Below are positions 36,758 to 47,776 of a DNA stretch of 64,000 bases, one piece after another. The stretch spans positions 3,410,001 to 3,474,000 of the forward strand of contig OY969783.1 in NCBI GenBank assembly GCA_963702995.1, in the 5' to 3' direction. The translations under genes were made by a program, and so were the position numbers. Position 1 is the first letter of the stretch. Every line of letters begins with the position of its first letter. The DNA is from MFD04580-c1 sp963702995 (GTDB lineage: Bacteria; Planctomycetota; Phycisphaerae; Tepidisphaerales; Tepidisphaeraceae). Below the pieces are notes generated by a model. That model ran no database searches. It had not been told where the DNA came from and saw nothing but the letters and a program-made list of their open reading frames with translations.

Positions 36758-38450
36758 GCGAGCGGGCGCAGCTCGACGGCGACGCGTTGGAGGACTGTCG
36801 CCCAGTCCCGTGAGTTGTCCTGCCGGAAGAGACGCGCCGTGGGGTACCACGGGCTGTCCCGCCGATCCATCAACCAGCGCCAGTCGGCCTTCACCGGCAA
36901 GAGAACCCATGTCGGCTTCCCCATCGCTCCGGCGAGGTGCGCCACGGCGGTATCGACCGAGATGACCAGATCAAGGTTGGCGATCAGGGCGGCCGTCTCC
37001 ACGAAATCGATCAGACGGTCGCACCACTCGACGATCGGGATTCCGGCCGCGGCGCCGGCGCCCTCGCCCAGCGGTTGCTGTCGCAGGCTGATGAACTGCG
37101 CCCCGCACCGGGCCAACGCACCCAGCGTCGCCGGGTCGATGGAGCGATGGCGATCATTCGAGTGGAGCGGGTTGCCGGCCCAGCAAATCCCCACCTTCAG
37201 GCCGGGACCGACGCCCGCCACAGCGCGCGACCAGACCGTCGCGCGTTCCGGATTGGCCTTGATGTACGGCACGGCGGCCGGGATCGTTCCCAGCCGCGTG
37301 CCGAAGACAAGCGGAAGGCTCATCAGCGGGCACTGGACATCGAAACCCGGCAGCGGCTCGCCCCGAGCAATCGTCCGGCTCGCGCCGGGAATCGATGGAG
37401 CAGCTTCGCCAGGCCGGGCTGGCACTCGAGAACCACTGTCGCCCCCAGCGCTGCGACCATCGGGACATAGCGCACGAACTGGAGCGTATCGCCAAAACCC
37501 TGCTCGCCGTGGAGCAGGATCGTGCGGCCGCCAAGGCTCTCCCCCGCCCACTGTGGCTGCGCGAACGGGCGAACTGGGGCATTCGCACGCGTCCGCAGCC
37601 GCCATTCGTGCTGGGCCCAACCCGCCTCAAAATCCCCCTGCCGCAGGAGCTCGACCGCAAGGTTCCACCGCGCCGGGATCGACTCCGGCGCTATCGCCAC
37701 CGCGGCCCGGAAGGCATCCAGCGCCGCGGCGGGCTGGCCGATCACGGTCAATGCGTTGCCCAGGTTTGAGTGGGCCTCGGCATAGTCCGGCGCGATCGAG
37801 ATCGCGCGGGTATACATCTCGATCGCCTCCCGCGCTTGCCCAGCGGCCGCCAGGGCGGCGCCGAGACTGTTCGCGTTCACCGCCGACGCTGGATCCAGCT
37901 CGACGGCGCGCCGACACGCCGCGATCGCCTCGGCCGCTTTGCCTTGCGCGGTGAGGGCGTTGCCCAGGTTGGCATGGGCGGCCGCGTAATCGGGCTGAAG
38001 CCGGGCCGCGGTGCGGTAAGCCGCGATCCCTCCTTCGCGATCCCCGCTTTCCGTCAGCGCGATCCCCAGGTTGTTGTGGGCCACGGCCAGGCTCGCGTCG
38101 AGCCGCAGCGCCTCGCGGAACGCGACAATCGCCTCGTCATACCGCTCGAGCCGACGAAGGGCTTCGCCCAGGTTCGCATGGTGACGTGCGACCGCCGGCG
38201 CCAACTCTGCCGCCCTTTTCAAGGGGGGAACAGCGCGATCCAGCCGGTCGGTCTCGATCAGCAGCGTGCCGAGCATCCCCCACAACTCGGCATTTTTCGG
38301 GTCGCGGCCGACGAGATCGCGGCAGATCGCCTCAGCCTCAGCGCGGCGGCCCGCCCGATGGTGCGCCACCGCCAATCGCGTCGCCTCTTCAATGCTGAAG
38401 CCTGACACGCCGATCGCCTCCGATGCCGGCCCGAGCCCCTCTTGACCCAT
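36754..38450 (-). CDS. TPR repeat protein with C-terminal glycosyltransferase-like domain, frameshifted
   Basis: Residues about 15-290 are some eight tetratricopeptide units (AVAHNNLGIALTESGDREGG, YAEAHSNLGNALTVIGQPAA). The C-terminal 250 residues (LHGEQGFGDTLQFVRYVPMV, GLKVGICWAGNPLHSNDRHR, LDLVISVDTAVAHLAGAMGK, PTWVLLPVKADWRWLMDR) match the heptosyltransferase/GT9-like domain seen at the end of bacterial TPR proteins. The frame breaks near 37385-37389, where a C is missing from TTCCCCGGC, and continues after it. ATG 38450 is chosen; a TTG at 38486 is also open. The TAG stop is inside the flank of D2. Confidence 0.85.
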
Positions 38451-38813
38451 CGAACCGAGGGTGGCGGATGCCACCTCATTTTGCAACGCGCACCCTCGTA
38501 CACAATTTCAACGCGGCGTCCTATCGGGGACAGAGTGGGGTCGTTCCCGGAGAGGAACGCGGGTGCAAGGCCGATGAACCGACGGGCCGCCGGCGCCCTG
38601 AAGGCGGCACTTCTTCGCGCGCCGTACCGGATCGCTTTCACGGAACAAGCCGCCGGCCGTTCCAAAAGAGCCGGCGAAACTTCCCCGAAAAATAAATTGC
38701 ATGCGTTTCAACGAAACCAGGGGCGGCGTGTGGGGTACTAAGTCGTCCGACGGGCCGAACACCTGCGCCCCCGGACGCTGGCGGCCCGGAGGCATACCTC
38801 GGAGGAACACACC

Positions 38814-40861
38814 ATGGCGCATTTTTCTCGGCACCGAGCGGTCCCGTCGCGCATTGAACTGCTGGAGCATCGGAGACTCTTCTCGGCGGCGCCCACCGTC
38901 GAACCGATCAACGGGGTGGGCAACAACGTCGCCAACCCCACCTGGGGAACGGCCGGCACCGATCTGACGCGCCTCTCACCGGCCGCCTATACCGACGGCG
39001 TCAGCTCCCCGTCACTTGCGACCAGCGCCAGCGCGCGGCTGATCAGCAACCTGGTGAACAATCAGGCCAGCCCTTCCAACGCTTCGCAGAACATCAATAC
39101 GCTCGACTCGAACCACCTCTCGGACTATGGCTATGCGTTCGGGCAGTTCATCGACCATGACATGAGCCTCACGCCCGACGGCGGCAGTTCCTTCGCCATC
39201 ACCGTGCCGACGGGCGACGTGATCGGGACGTCAACGATCCCCTTCACCCGCTCGCGGACGGACATCGCCACGGGGACGAGCGCCAGCAACCCGCTCCAGC
39301 AGGTCACGCAGGTGACGGCCTACCTCGACCTGTCGCAGGTGTACGGTTCCGACGCGGTGACGGCGGCCGCCCTTCGCACGATGTCGGGCGGGACGCTGAA
39401 GACCAGCCACGGCAACCTTCTTCCCTACTACAACACGACGTATTTCACGCCCGCCCAGCTCGCGTCGCTCAATCAGTCGCTGGGGGGCATGCAGAACAAC
39501 GGGCCCGTCGCCGCCAGCAGCCTCTTCGCCACCGGCGACATCCGCGGCAACGAGAACCTCGAGCTGACCGCGCTCGAGACGCTCTTCGTCCGCAACCACA
39601 ACCTGATCGCCGGAAAGCTCCAGCGGGAGCACCCCAAGTGGTCCGACGAGCAGCTCTACCAGGAGGCGCGCAAGATCAACATCGCCGGGTATCAGGCGAT
39701 CATCTACAACGAATACCTCCCCGCCCTGCTCGGGACGAACGCACTGCCGAACTACTCGGGCTACAACCCGATGGTCAACCCGGGCATCTCCAACGAGTTC
39801 TCCACCGTCGCGTTCCGCATGGGCCACAGCATGGTCAGCCCGACCATCGCCCGCGACGGCAACAACGGCCAGGCCGTCGCAGGCGAAGTCTCGCTCGCCG
39901 TGGACTTTTTTGACCCGAACCTCATCTCCAACACCGGCGCCATCGACCCGTTTACCGGCCTGGCATCGACAGACATCGCGCCGGTGCTCAAGGCGGAGGC
40001 CGACGGGAACGGCCAGGCGATGGACGCGATGGCCGTCAACGAGATCCGCAACCTGCTGTTCGGGAACGGCGCCGGCGGCGACGACCTGATCGCCCGCGAT
40101 ATCCAACGCGGCCGCGACAATGGGATCGGCAGCTACAACCAGGTGCGGGTCGCCATGGGGCTCAAGCCGGTAACCAGCTTCGCCCAGATCACCAGCGACG
40201 CGACGGTGCAAAAAGAGCTGGCGGCCGCCTACCCCGGCGGCGTCAGCACCCTTGACGCGTTCGAAGGGGGCATCTGCGAAAACCACGTCGCCGGCTCGGA
40301 CGTCGGCCCGCTCTTCCAGTCGATCCTGGTCAACCAGTTCTCCCGCCTTCGGACGGGCGATCGCTTCTACTACCAGAATGAGAACCTGAACGCCGACGAG
40401 ATGAACCTCTTCAACCAGGTCAACACGCTGACCAAGGTGATCGAGGCGAACACGAACGTGACGAACCTCCAGTCGGACGCGTTCATCTACAATATTGGCA
40501 TCGCGGGCCACGTCGGCGGGCCCCCGGCACGCCGCCGGCGGCCGACGTCGCCGTCCAGCTCATCAACTCTGTTTCCGGCGACGTTGTCGCCACCACGCGG
40601 ACGGACGCCCAGGGCAACTACAGCTTCGCCCCGTCCGACGGATTGACACTCGGCTCGTTCATCGTGAAATCGACGCTGCGGGCCCCGCAAGGCGGCCAGA
40701 CATTCACCTCTCCAACGCTGACATTCACGCGAGGCGATCAGTCCCTCAACCAGATCAGCCTCGGCGCGCCGCCTCCGCGACGTGACCCGCCGCAGCGGCC
40801 GCACGACGGGATCCACGACGCGTTGAACGATATCGCAAGCCGAAGCCGGATCGCCGACTGA
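38814..40861 (+). CDS. Secreted animal-type haem peroxidase, C-terminal frameshift
   Basis: Exported peroxidase of the animal haem peroxidase superfamily. The N-terminus is SRIELLEHRRLFSAAP, a variant of the planctomycete LE-x-R motif. The distal site is FGQFIDHDMSL (H115, D116), the distal Arg block RGNENLELTALETLFVRNHN (about R244) and the proximal His TVAFRMGHSMVSP (H338). The frame breaks in a C run at 40521-40525. With one C added the protein continues GTPPAADVAVQLINSVSGDV, then TDAQGNYSFAPSDG and ends at 40861. The tail looks like an SdrD/Cna-B-type beta domain. It is about 680 residues in total, and the substrate is unknown. Confidence 0.87.
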
Positions 40862-40876
40862 AACGGCACTCATCCC

Positions 40877-41079
40877 GTAGCAGGGACACTCAGTGTGCCG
40901 TCCGCCGCGTTCGAGACGCCTAAGGCCTCGAAAGCGTCACTGCGTGGCCCGAGCAAGAGGAACCCGCACGGATCACAAGGCAGGCGCCCGGATCAACCGC
41001 ATCCGTCCACGCGTTCTGTCCTCCGGGAGCTTTTGCTTGCGCCGAGCGACACCGACGGCAGCCTGGGTGCGCCTGCTAC
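40877..41079. repeat. Repeat B4 with widely spaced ends
   Basis: The left end is GTAGCAGGGACACTCAGTGT and the right end GGTGCGCCTGCTAC, the complement of the family-B end, about 200 bp apart. The filling has no gene. It lies 16 bases past the peroxidase stop. Confidence 0.6.
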
Positions 41080-41123
41080 GATCGCCTGGGAAGTCATCCT
41101 CCATGGCGTCGGCCAGTGGCAGG

Positions 41124-41519
41124 TCAGCTCGCCTTAGGCGGCTCCAGGAAGGCCCATCGCTCGGCGAGCTGTCGGTTCTCGATCCGCCAGATCACGATCC
41201 CGCGAAAGGCGATCGTCTTCTGGTGCGCCGTATCTGTTGCCCTCCACGTGTTGCGGACGACGACCTTGTCCCCTTCGGCGATGATGTCGTCGATCGTGAC
41301 GTGGAGGTCGGGGAACTGCTTGACCGCTTTCCCGACATACTCCATGGCGCCGGCCGGGCCGGGCGGCATGCCGGGCGGCACATCCGCGCCGTGATCGACA
41401 AAGCCCGGGGCGAAGTTGATCTGGCCGATCGCGATGTTCTTCTGGTTGACGAACTGCTCGAAGTGGTCTCGAACGAACGCCTTCGCCTCGTCGAGCGTGA
41501 ATCCGCTGTGTGCCGTCAT
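41124..41519 (-). CDS. SnoaL-like ester cyclase family protein
   Basis: This 131-residue protein has the NTF2-like fold of SnoaL/ester cyclases. From ATG 41519 (site GGAGACAG): MTAHSGFTLDEAKAFVRDHF, GFVDHGADVPPGMPPGPAGA, VKQFPDLHVTIDDIIAEGDK, VVVRNTWRATDTAHQ and GIVIWRIENRQLAERWAFLE. The pattern FPDLHxTIDDxIAEGDKVxxR is the usual SnoaL-like core. These small enzymes act on polyketides or have unknown substrates; no partner genes are nearby. Confidence 0.85.
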   Translation of the reverse strand: MTAHSGFTLDEAKAFVRDHFEQFVNQKNIAIGQINFAPGFVDHGADVPPGMPPGPAGAMEYVGKAVKQFPDLHVTIDDIIAEGDKVVVRNTWRATDTAHQKTIAFRGIVIWRIENRQLAERWAFLEPPKAS

Positions 41520-41700
41520 CGTCTGTCTCCGGCTGCCGGTAATTCGCCCGCGACGCGAGCCTCCGGAGTGGAAGCGGAGTCGTCGAGCCCGCTCTGATCG
41601 TAGGCCCGACGGTCGGCCGCGGAACAGTCGCCGCGAGTGCTTCGGGGGCGGCCATCTGTCTCGATAGGTGTGAAATCGAGCCAGCGAGCCGCGACCGTCA

Positions 41701-41797
41701 CAGACTGTCGGAAAACCCAAAAAACGCCGACAAGTGCTTCGTTTTTCGCTCAAAAACGGCGGTCGTTACGCGCTGTTACCGGTTTTTCGACAGTCTG
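41701..41797. mobile_element. 97-bp MITE H: 17-bp inverted ends, GTCA target duplication
   Basis: The left end CAGACTGTCGGAAAACC and right end GGTTTTTCGACAGTCTG are inverted repeats of 17 bp with one mismatch. GTCA directly precedes the left end (41697-41700) and directly follows the right end (41798-41801). The inside is AT-richer than its surroundings and non-coding. The rest of the 41520-41965 gap shows no gene. Confidence 0.8.
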
Positions 41798-41965
41798 GTC
41801 AGGGGGCGGTTAGGCACCGATGGAAAAGTGATTCGGCAAATCATTCGGTGCGCCTTGGAATGCCGACCGCTCCCTCACGGCCACTCACGGTCGCGGCTCG
41901 CTGGTGGCTGTCTCTCTGCCGCCAACAAATGACGGCCACACACCCAGGCCTTCGCACGCGGGCGC

Positions 41966-44900
41966 TTACTGCGATTTAGTGCCATCCACTGGATCAAAAC
42001 CGATCGACTTCAGCAGGGCCGCAACGGGGCGGTTATCGGGGGCGGTGAGCTGGAGCAGCGGGCCCTCGAACTCAAGCCGGATCGTTCGAAGCGACGATCC
42101 CGGTGCCCCGGGGCTCAGCGCGGCGCGGGCCCTTCGAGGTGGCATTCCCCCAGCCCCACGTCGGCGGCGGAGATCGGCTGGTCATCGACGAGCAACGTCA
42201 CCTTCGTCCGGTGCGCGCTATTCGCGCCGATCAGCGGCACCATCGCCGTGACGCTCACCCGCGACAACGCCGTCGGCTGCGTCAGGCGGAAAAACGATTC
42301 CTCCGACACCCAGCCATCCTCGTACATGCCGCTGTATTCGACATCGGGGTGCGCCAGCGGGCTCGTCGCGCCACCAAACCCCTCCAGCCGGGCGGGCGGG
42401 GCGAGCTTGCCATAGGCGGCGGCTGAGACCATCGAGATATCGCGGGCGAAACCGACCAGCAGGCGGCGATCGGCCGAGACGTCCTTGCCGTAGAGCCGCA
42501 TGATCTCCGGCCGCGCGTCCGGGAAGCCGCCGCCGTCGAGCCCCATATCGATCGCCACATACGGGCGGCCGCCGATCATCTGCGGCGCCAGCGGCGGCGA
42601 GAAGATGCGCGCCGACCGCGCCCGCAAAGGTTGAACGGGGCCGAGACGACCCGATCGCCACCGCCGGCGGCAGGCGGTTGTCGCCGTCGCCCCGCAGCGA
42701 ACAGGTCATGGTCAACGCCAGACGCGCGCCAGGCGTCGGGTTGATCACCTCAAACAACAGATCGCGGCCGACGCCTGCGAACGTCTGGCCGCGAAAGAAA
42801 ACCGGGTCGGCCTCGATCTGATAAATCGCCCCGAATCGCCGGTCAACGAGCTGGTAATAATCCTCGCCCAGGTTCGAGTTGGTGAACAGGAGGTGATTCT
42901 GGGCCTGAGCGAACGGCACAACATTGAAGTTCCCCGGCCCGGCCGACTCCGGCTCCCGCCGATTAAACGGGGTCAGGCGGCTCGTCCCGGCAATCAGCAC
43001 GCCGGGCCGCGGGCTGCCGGGCGGCGGGCGGCCAATCTCGTTGGCGAGGAATAGGTCCGGCTTCTCACCCGGCCGCGACGGCTCCAGCTCAAACGTCCGC
43101 GGCACCAGCCTCGACAGAAGCGTGCGCGTCAGCGTGTGGCTTAGCTCCCGAAGCGACCTGACCGGCGTCTCGGGCTGTGGCTTCGGCGGGATGGCCGATT
43201 GCCAGAGCTTGTTGCTCGGAAAAGCGAGCGACGCCCCCTGGGTATAGAGCGTCATGAACTTGGAGACGATCAGGTTATGCTCGTCCGCCAGCAGATAAGG
43301 CGCGTCGGCCGCCCCGCTCGACGCTTTAGCCGCGGCGACGTACGGGCCGAGCTTCGACTGCATCTCCTCCAGGATCCGGCTGCGGCTCGCGCCGGGCACC
43401 TCATTGAACCGCGTAGTATCGCCCCGGCTCCATTCGACGTACGCGCGCCGCGCCGGCCACATGAAGACCATCAGCACGACGATCGGCGTCGCGTGAATGA
43501 AGCAAGCCAGGAGCGGCGGCCGCCGGAATTTCGCGGACACCGCGCCCCAGGCGGCGACAATCGCGGCGAGGAGGAACGGCTGGGCATACATCGCCAGCTT
43601 GTAGAGGGCGAACCCGGACCGCGCATGGAAGAAGGCCGCCGCCAGCGCGAGCATCACGACGCTCATCGCTCCTTCCGGCCGCCGCCGCAGCGCGGCCCAG
43701 AACGCCGCGGCGGCCGCCAGCAGCAAGAGCACCCCGCCGGCAATCACCGCCCGCTCCATGTGCGGCCCTTCGAACGTGATCGAAAGCGGGATCAGCCCCC
43801 AGAAGTGGGCCGGCCCCGCCGGCGTCAGATAGAACGGGAAGTGCGTCGCATCCGGCGCATCCCCCATGACGTACCTGCTCTGCGTGACGAGGAACAGAAT
43901 CGTCGTGAAGGCATATCCGTTCAGCAGCACCAGCGCGACAAGGGCCGCCGCACCCAGCGCTAAGACGTGAGGGGTCGCGCCGCGCCAGCCCGCCCGAGGT
44001 TCACGCGCCGGTTCGAAGTCTGAAGGGGCCTGTGACGGCCGACCGAGCCGCGCGCGAGCCATTCGAATCACCCTCGACACAGCGAAACAAGCGGCCGCAT
44101 AGACCGCCAGCGACGCGCCGAGGAACGGCGTCAGTTCCGGATAGCAGATGACCAACCCCGAGCCGACGATCCCCAACAGCGCGCCGTGCCTGGCGAGCGT
44201 GGTCCGGCAGGCCCCTGTGAACGGCCGCAGGAGCAGGGCCGCCGCGGCCACCAGCAGCGATACGCCGAGCACTTGCCCGATCAACTGCTCGACGCACCCA
44301 TAGGCCACCAGGGGCGACGCGGCCACAAGGCTCGTCGTCAGGAGGGCCGACCGCATTGGACCATACGAGCGGCCGGCCTGCTCACCTTCCGCCGGTTTGC
44401 CGACCGGCAATGCCTCGATCGCCAGCCCCGCCGCCGCACTCACCAGCACGCCTTGCAGCGCGATGGTCAGCGGCATGAACGCTTTGTGTACGCCGAGCCC
44501 CGTCCACGATGCCTGCCACGCGAGGAGCAGATCGCTGCCCGGTCGGGTCATCCGGGGGACCTGCAGGAACCAAAGCTGCTGGCACCAGTCGATCCCGTCC
44601 ACAAGCTGGGCGGCCGTTGGCGCGTCGAAAAAGCCGCAGCGGAGCACGCGATCGGCGGCCATCGAATAATTGGCCATGTCGTCATTGCAGTACGACACCC
44701 AGGCGAAGCCGAATTCAAACATCGGCCGCCCGGTGAGCAGCATGCCGAGGAGGATCACCACTGCGAACGGCACGTACCAGAATCGAGAGTTCGGGGACGT
44801 ATCGCGCCGCTGCCGCCAGGCGAGCAGCAGGCCGCCGAGCATCAGGCCGACCGTCAGAATTCGACCGAATCTCCCGACCGGAAGGCCGAGGCGGTTAAGG

Positions 44901-45055
44901 ATGAAGACGGGAATGACGGTGATCGCCACGCCGACGGCCGGGGCGAGGAGCAGCTCGCGTGCCCCCGACCGGCCGGCGTTCAGGAGCCGCATCGGCCCGC
45001 GCCCGATCAATGCCCAGAGGAGGAAGGTGAGGACCGAAAGACCGAATGCCAGCAA
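41966..45055 (-). CDS. Very large polytopic membrane protein, two frame breaks
   Basis: The protein is about 1030 residues when repaired. The start is TTG 45055 with GGGAGC upstream. The first 600 residues hold about 12-14 hydrophobic segments with an extracytoplasmic-looking loop FGFAWVSYCNDDMANYSMAA after the third. The last 420 residues are soluble and beta-rich. The frame changes near a GGGG run (42637-42640), resuming LRARSARIFSPPLAPQMIGG, and again near 42117-42126, resuming ALSPGAPGSSLRTIRLEFEG. It ends at 41966. The NDDMANY motif after a membrane segment is reminiscent of polytopic GT-C-like glycosyltransferases, but I do not recognise the family. Confidence 0.75.
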
Positions 45056-45179
45056 AGGAATGCTCCCGCCGAAGAAGCGCCCGCGGCCGCCGCGGAAGGC
45101 GATGGCCGGTCATCGCAACGCAGGCGTCGCCGCCGACGGAGAAGGCCGCTGACGGACGTGCGCCGATCCTGCCCGACCG

Positions 45180-45980
45180 CTACTCCGCCCCGCGCCAGGT
45201 TTCCCGCCGACGCTCGGCACGAAGGATCGCGATCACCTCGTCGTGCAGAGCGGCGTTGGTTGACACGGCGTCAGGCCCCCAGATCGTCGCCTCGCCCCGC
45301 CATGTCGTAAAGTGGCCGCCCGCCTCGCGCAGGATCGGAGGCAGCGGCGCGCAGTCCCACGGGTTCATCCGCGGGTCGAGCATGACCTCCGCGCGGCCGG
45401 TGGCGACCAGCACGTGGCCGTAGCAATCCCCCCAGCCCCGGTTCAGCCGCGACCGGCCGGAAAGGATCTCGTACGCGTCGGACCGCCCCAGGCAGCTCGT
45501 GATACTGCTGGAAAGAAGCGTGGCATCGGTGAGCCGCGCGACAGTGGAGACCAGCGCCGCCCGCCCGTTCCAGGTACACCCCATGCCATCGGCGGCCGCC
45601 ACCATCTCGTCGGTCGCCGGGAGGTAGACCGCCCCAACGCTGGGGCGGCCGCGTACTTCGACGCCGATCAGCACGCCGTACATCGGCACGCCGTGGATGA
45701 ACGACTTCGTCCCGTCGATCGGGTCGATGACCCATCTGAAGTCCGGATCGCCCTTCGACTCGCCCCCCTCTTCGCCCATGATCGAATGGCTCGGGAAATA
45801 ACGCCCGATGCGGGCGCGGATCAGCTCCTCGGCCTCCCGGTCCGCCCGCGTCACCGGCGTATCATCGGCCTTGGTCTCCACCTCGACGCCGGTGTTGAAG
45901 TAGGCAAGCGTCCGCCTCCCCGCCAAGTAGGCGGCCTCGACGGCGACGTGAAGAAGTTCGGTAAGGCTTGGCTCTGGCAA
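45180..45980 (-). CDS. hisN: Inositol-monophosphatase family phosphatase, probably histidinol-phosphatase
   Basis: This is a Mg-dependent lithium-sensitive-type phosphatase of about 266 residues. Metal-binding blocks are IMGEEGGES (about 65), WVIDPIDGTKSFIHG (about 81-95) and MNPWDCAPLPPILREAGG (about 205-222). KSFIHG in place of NFxxG and the WGDCYGHVLVATGRAEVMLD stretch are typical of HisN-type histidinol-phosphate phosphatases. TTG 45980 has AAGGTG six bases upstream; GTG 45989 is the alternative. No other histidine gene is nearby, so inositol phosphatase activity cannot be excluded. Confidence 0.88.
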   Translation of the reverse strand: MPEPSLTELLHVAVEAAYLAGRRTLAYFNTGVEVETKADDTPVTRADREAEELIRARIGRYFPSHSIMGEEGGESKGDPDFRWVIDPIDGTKSFIHGVPMYGVLIGVEVRGRPSVGAVYLPATDEMVAAADGMGCTWNGRAALVSTVARLTDATLLSSSITSCLGRSDAYEILSGRSRLNRGWGDCYGHVLVATGRAEVMLDPRMNPWDCAPLPPILREAGGHFTTWRGEATIWGPDAVSTNAALHDEVIAILRAERRRETWRGAE

Positions 45981-46092
45981 TCGGGGCACCTTTCCGCGGT
46001 GGAACGCCGCGCGCGGCGCAAGCCGGGCGGCACGGCGGGTTATACCGGGCCCGTCCTCGTGTTGAACGCGCCGGCCATGCCAATCGATCCTG

Positions 46093-46279
46093 CGTCGGGC
46101 AAAAAGTCAAAATCCGAAGCACGCGAAATCCGAAGGAATGAGCAAGGCGCAAAGAAGAAACCGGATGCAAACCACTGCGACGTTTTCCGCTTCGTCTTGC
46201 TTTGCGCTTCCTTGAGATTTTGTGCTTCGGATTTCTGCTGATCGCAAGGCTTTACCGCTGTTCAGCGCTGTAGTGTTAA
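46093..46279. mobile_element. MITE-like repeat D3
   Basis: The right end is intact: reading inward from TTAA (46276-46279), CACTACAGCGCTGAACAGC then GGTAAAGCCTTGCGATCAGC. The left end is truncated and begins around GTCGGGCAAAAAGTCAAAATC. The interior carries GAAGCACGCGAAATCCGAAG and its partner. The TTAA contains the TAA stop of asd. Confidence 0.75.
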
Positions 46280-47274
46280 AGCAGCTTCTCCGCGATCTGC
46301 ACAGCGTTGGTCGCCGCCCCTTTGCGGATCTGGTCGCCGCTGATGAACAACTCGATCCCCCGCCCGTCGTCGCGGCTGATGTCCTGGCGGATGCGGCCGA
46401 CCAGCACGTCATCCTGCCCGCTCGCCTCCAAAGGCATCGGGAAATGATTCCCCCGCACATCGTCCACTATCTTGACCCCGGGCGCCTTGCGCAGGATGTC
46501 CCGCACCTGCTGGGGGGTGATGGCCCGCTCGAACTCGATGTTGATGCTCTCGCAGTGGGCGCGGGGATCGGCACGCGGATGCACGTCGCCGCGATCATGA
46601 TCCGCGGGTCGCCGAAGATCTTCCGCGTCTCATTCACCATCTTGTTCTCTTCTTCGTTGTAGCCGTTCTCCCCGATGGTCGTGTTGTGGCTGAAGAGGTT
46701 GTTGAAGATCTGGTGGGGGAACTTTTCTTTCTTGATCTCCTGGCCGGCCGCGAAGGACTTCTGCTGCGCTTCCAGCTCGTACAGCCCCCATGCGCCGGCG
46801 CCGCTGACGGCCTGGTAGGTGCTGACGACGAGCCGCTTCACCCGGTTGACCTTGTGCAGCGGCCAGACGGGCACGTTCATGATGATCGTCGAGCAGTTGG
46901 GGTTGGCGATAATGCCGACGTGCCGGGCGATCGCCTCCGGGTTGACCTCGGGGACGACCAGCGGGATGCCATCTTTCATGCGGAAGGCCGAGCTGTTGTC
47001 CACCACCACCGCACCGGCCGCCACCGCCGCGGGGGCGAACTCCTTGCTGATCGAGCCGCCGGCCGAGAAGAGGGCGATCTTCACGTCCGCGAAGCTCGCC
47101 TTGGTCAGCTCCTCGATCACATACGCCCGCCCCTTGAAGTCAACTGTCTTGCCGGCGCTGCGCCGAGGCGAGTACCTTCAGGTTCTTGATCGGGAAGTTC
47201 CGCTCCGCCAGGACGTTCAGGAACTCCTGACCCACAGCGCCGGTAGCGCCGACGATGGCGACGTTGACGGACAT
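46276..47274 (-). CDS. asd: Aspartate-semialdehyde dehydrogenase, two frame breaks
   Basis: Asd reduces aspartyl phosphate to the semialdehyde for lysine, threonine, methionine and diaminopimelate synthesis. The start MSVNVAIVGATGAVGQEFLN at 47274 gives the NADP-binding fold. The frame breaks near 47158-47163 (a CG pair missing) and resumes RSAGKTVDFKGRAYVIEELT, ALFSAGGSISKEFAP and GIIANPNCSTIIMNVPVWPL (catalytic Cys in NPNCST), then HNTTIGENGYNEEENKMVNE. A second break at a GGGG run (46563-46566) leads to RAHCESINIEFERAITPQQV (active-site His), ending ATNAVQIAEKLL. Repaired, it is a normal 332-residue enzyme; an essential gene is unlikely to be truly broken twice. Confidence 0.93.
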
Positions 47275-47776
47275 CAGATCACTCCGAAGTAGGCCGACTC
47301 TCGAATCGCTTCCAGCCACGAAACGAGTCAGCCACAGACGAGCCTCGATGTTGCATGCACGAACGATTGACGAACAACTCAAACCAAGTGGCGGCCGCTC
47401 CCGGCGGTCACTTGGTCTTTGTCGTCTTCGTCAGCGTCGTGCTCATCGGCGTCTGTGGCTGTCAGTCGTTTCAGTTCCCTTCGGCCGCGCGAGCGTAGGC
47501 CCTCGCCGCCGAAGACAAGTGGAATTGTTCCAGAAGTGATTCAAAATGCAAGTCGAGACCGGAGAGGCGGAAGCGACTGGCGTGGCCATCTTGTGTTGCA
47601 TCACGCGGCCGCCTCCCAGATTGATCTGGCGAGACGCTCCCGCTCGGCTCCCTGGCCCACGCTCGCGTCGTGCCGTCTCCGGGCGGGCGTCGGCGACGTA
47701 CGCGGGTTTCGCGTGTGGCTGGGCGCTCTCACCAAGCGACGATGGCCACGGGTCGCCGTTCTCCCCTTCTCGACGA
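47275..47776. other. 502-bp gap upstream of asd, no gene recognised
   Basis: A short inverted repeat ACCAAGTG ... CACTTGGT lies at about 47384-47416. A GC-rich stretch includes CCCACGCTCGCGTCGTGCC, faintly like repeat F. No open frame here looks coding. Confidence 0.45.

Noticed and set aside
39231..40511. A 426-codon minus-strand frame opposite the peroxidase
   Set aside because: The plus strand carries all peroxidase motifs; the antisense product is Val/Asp/Arg-rich shadow sequence.
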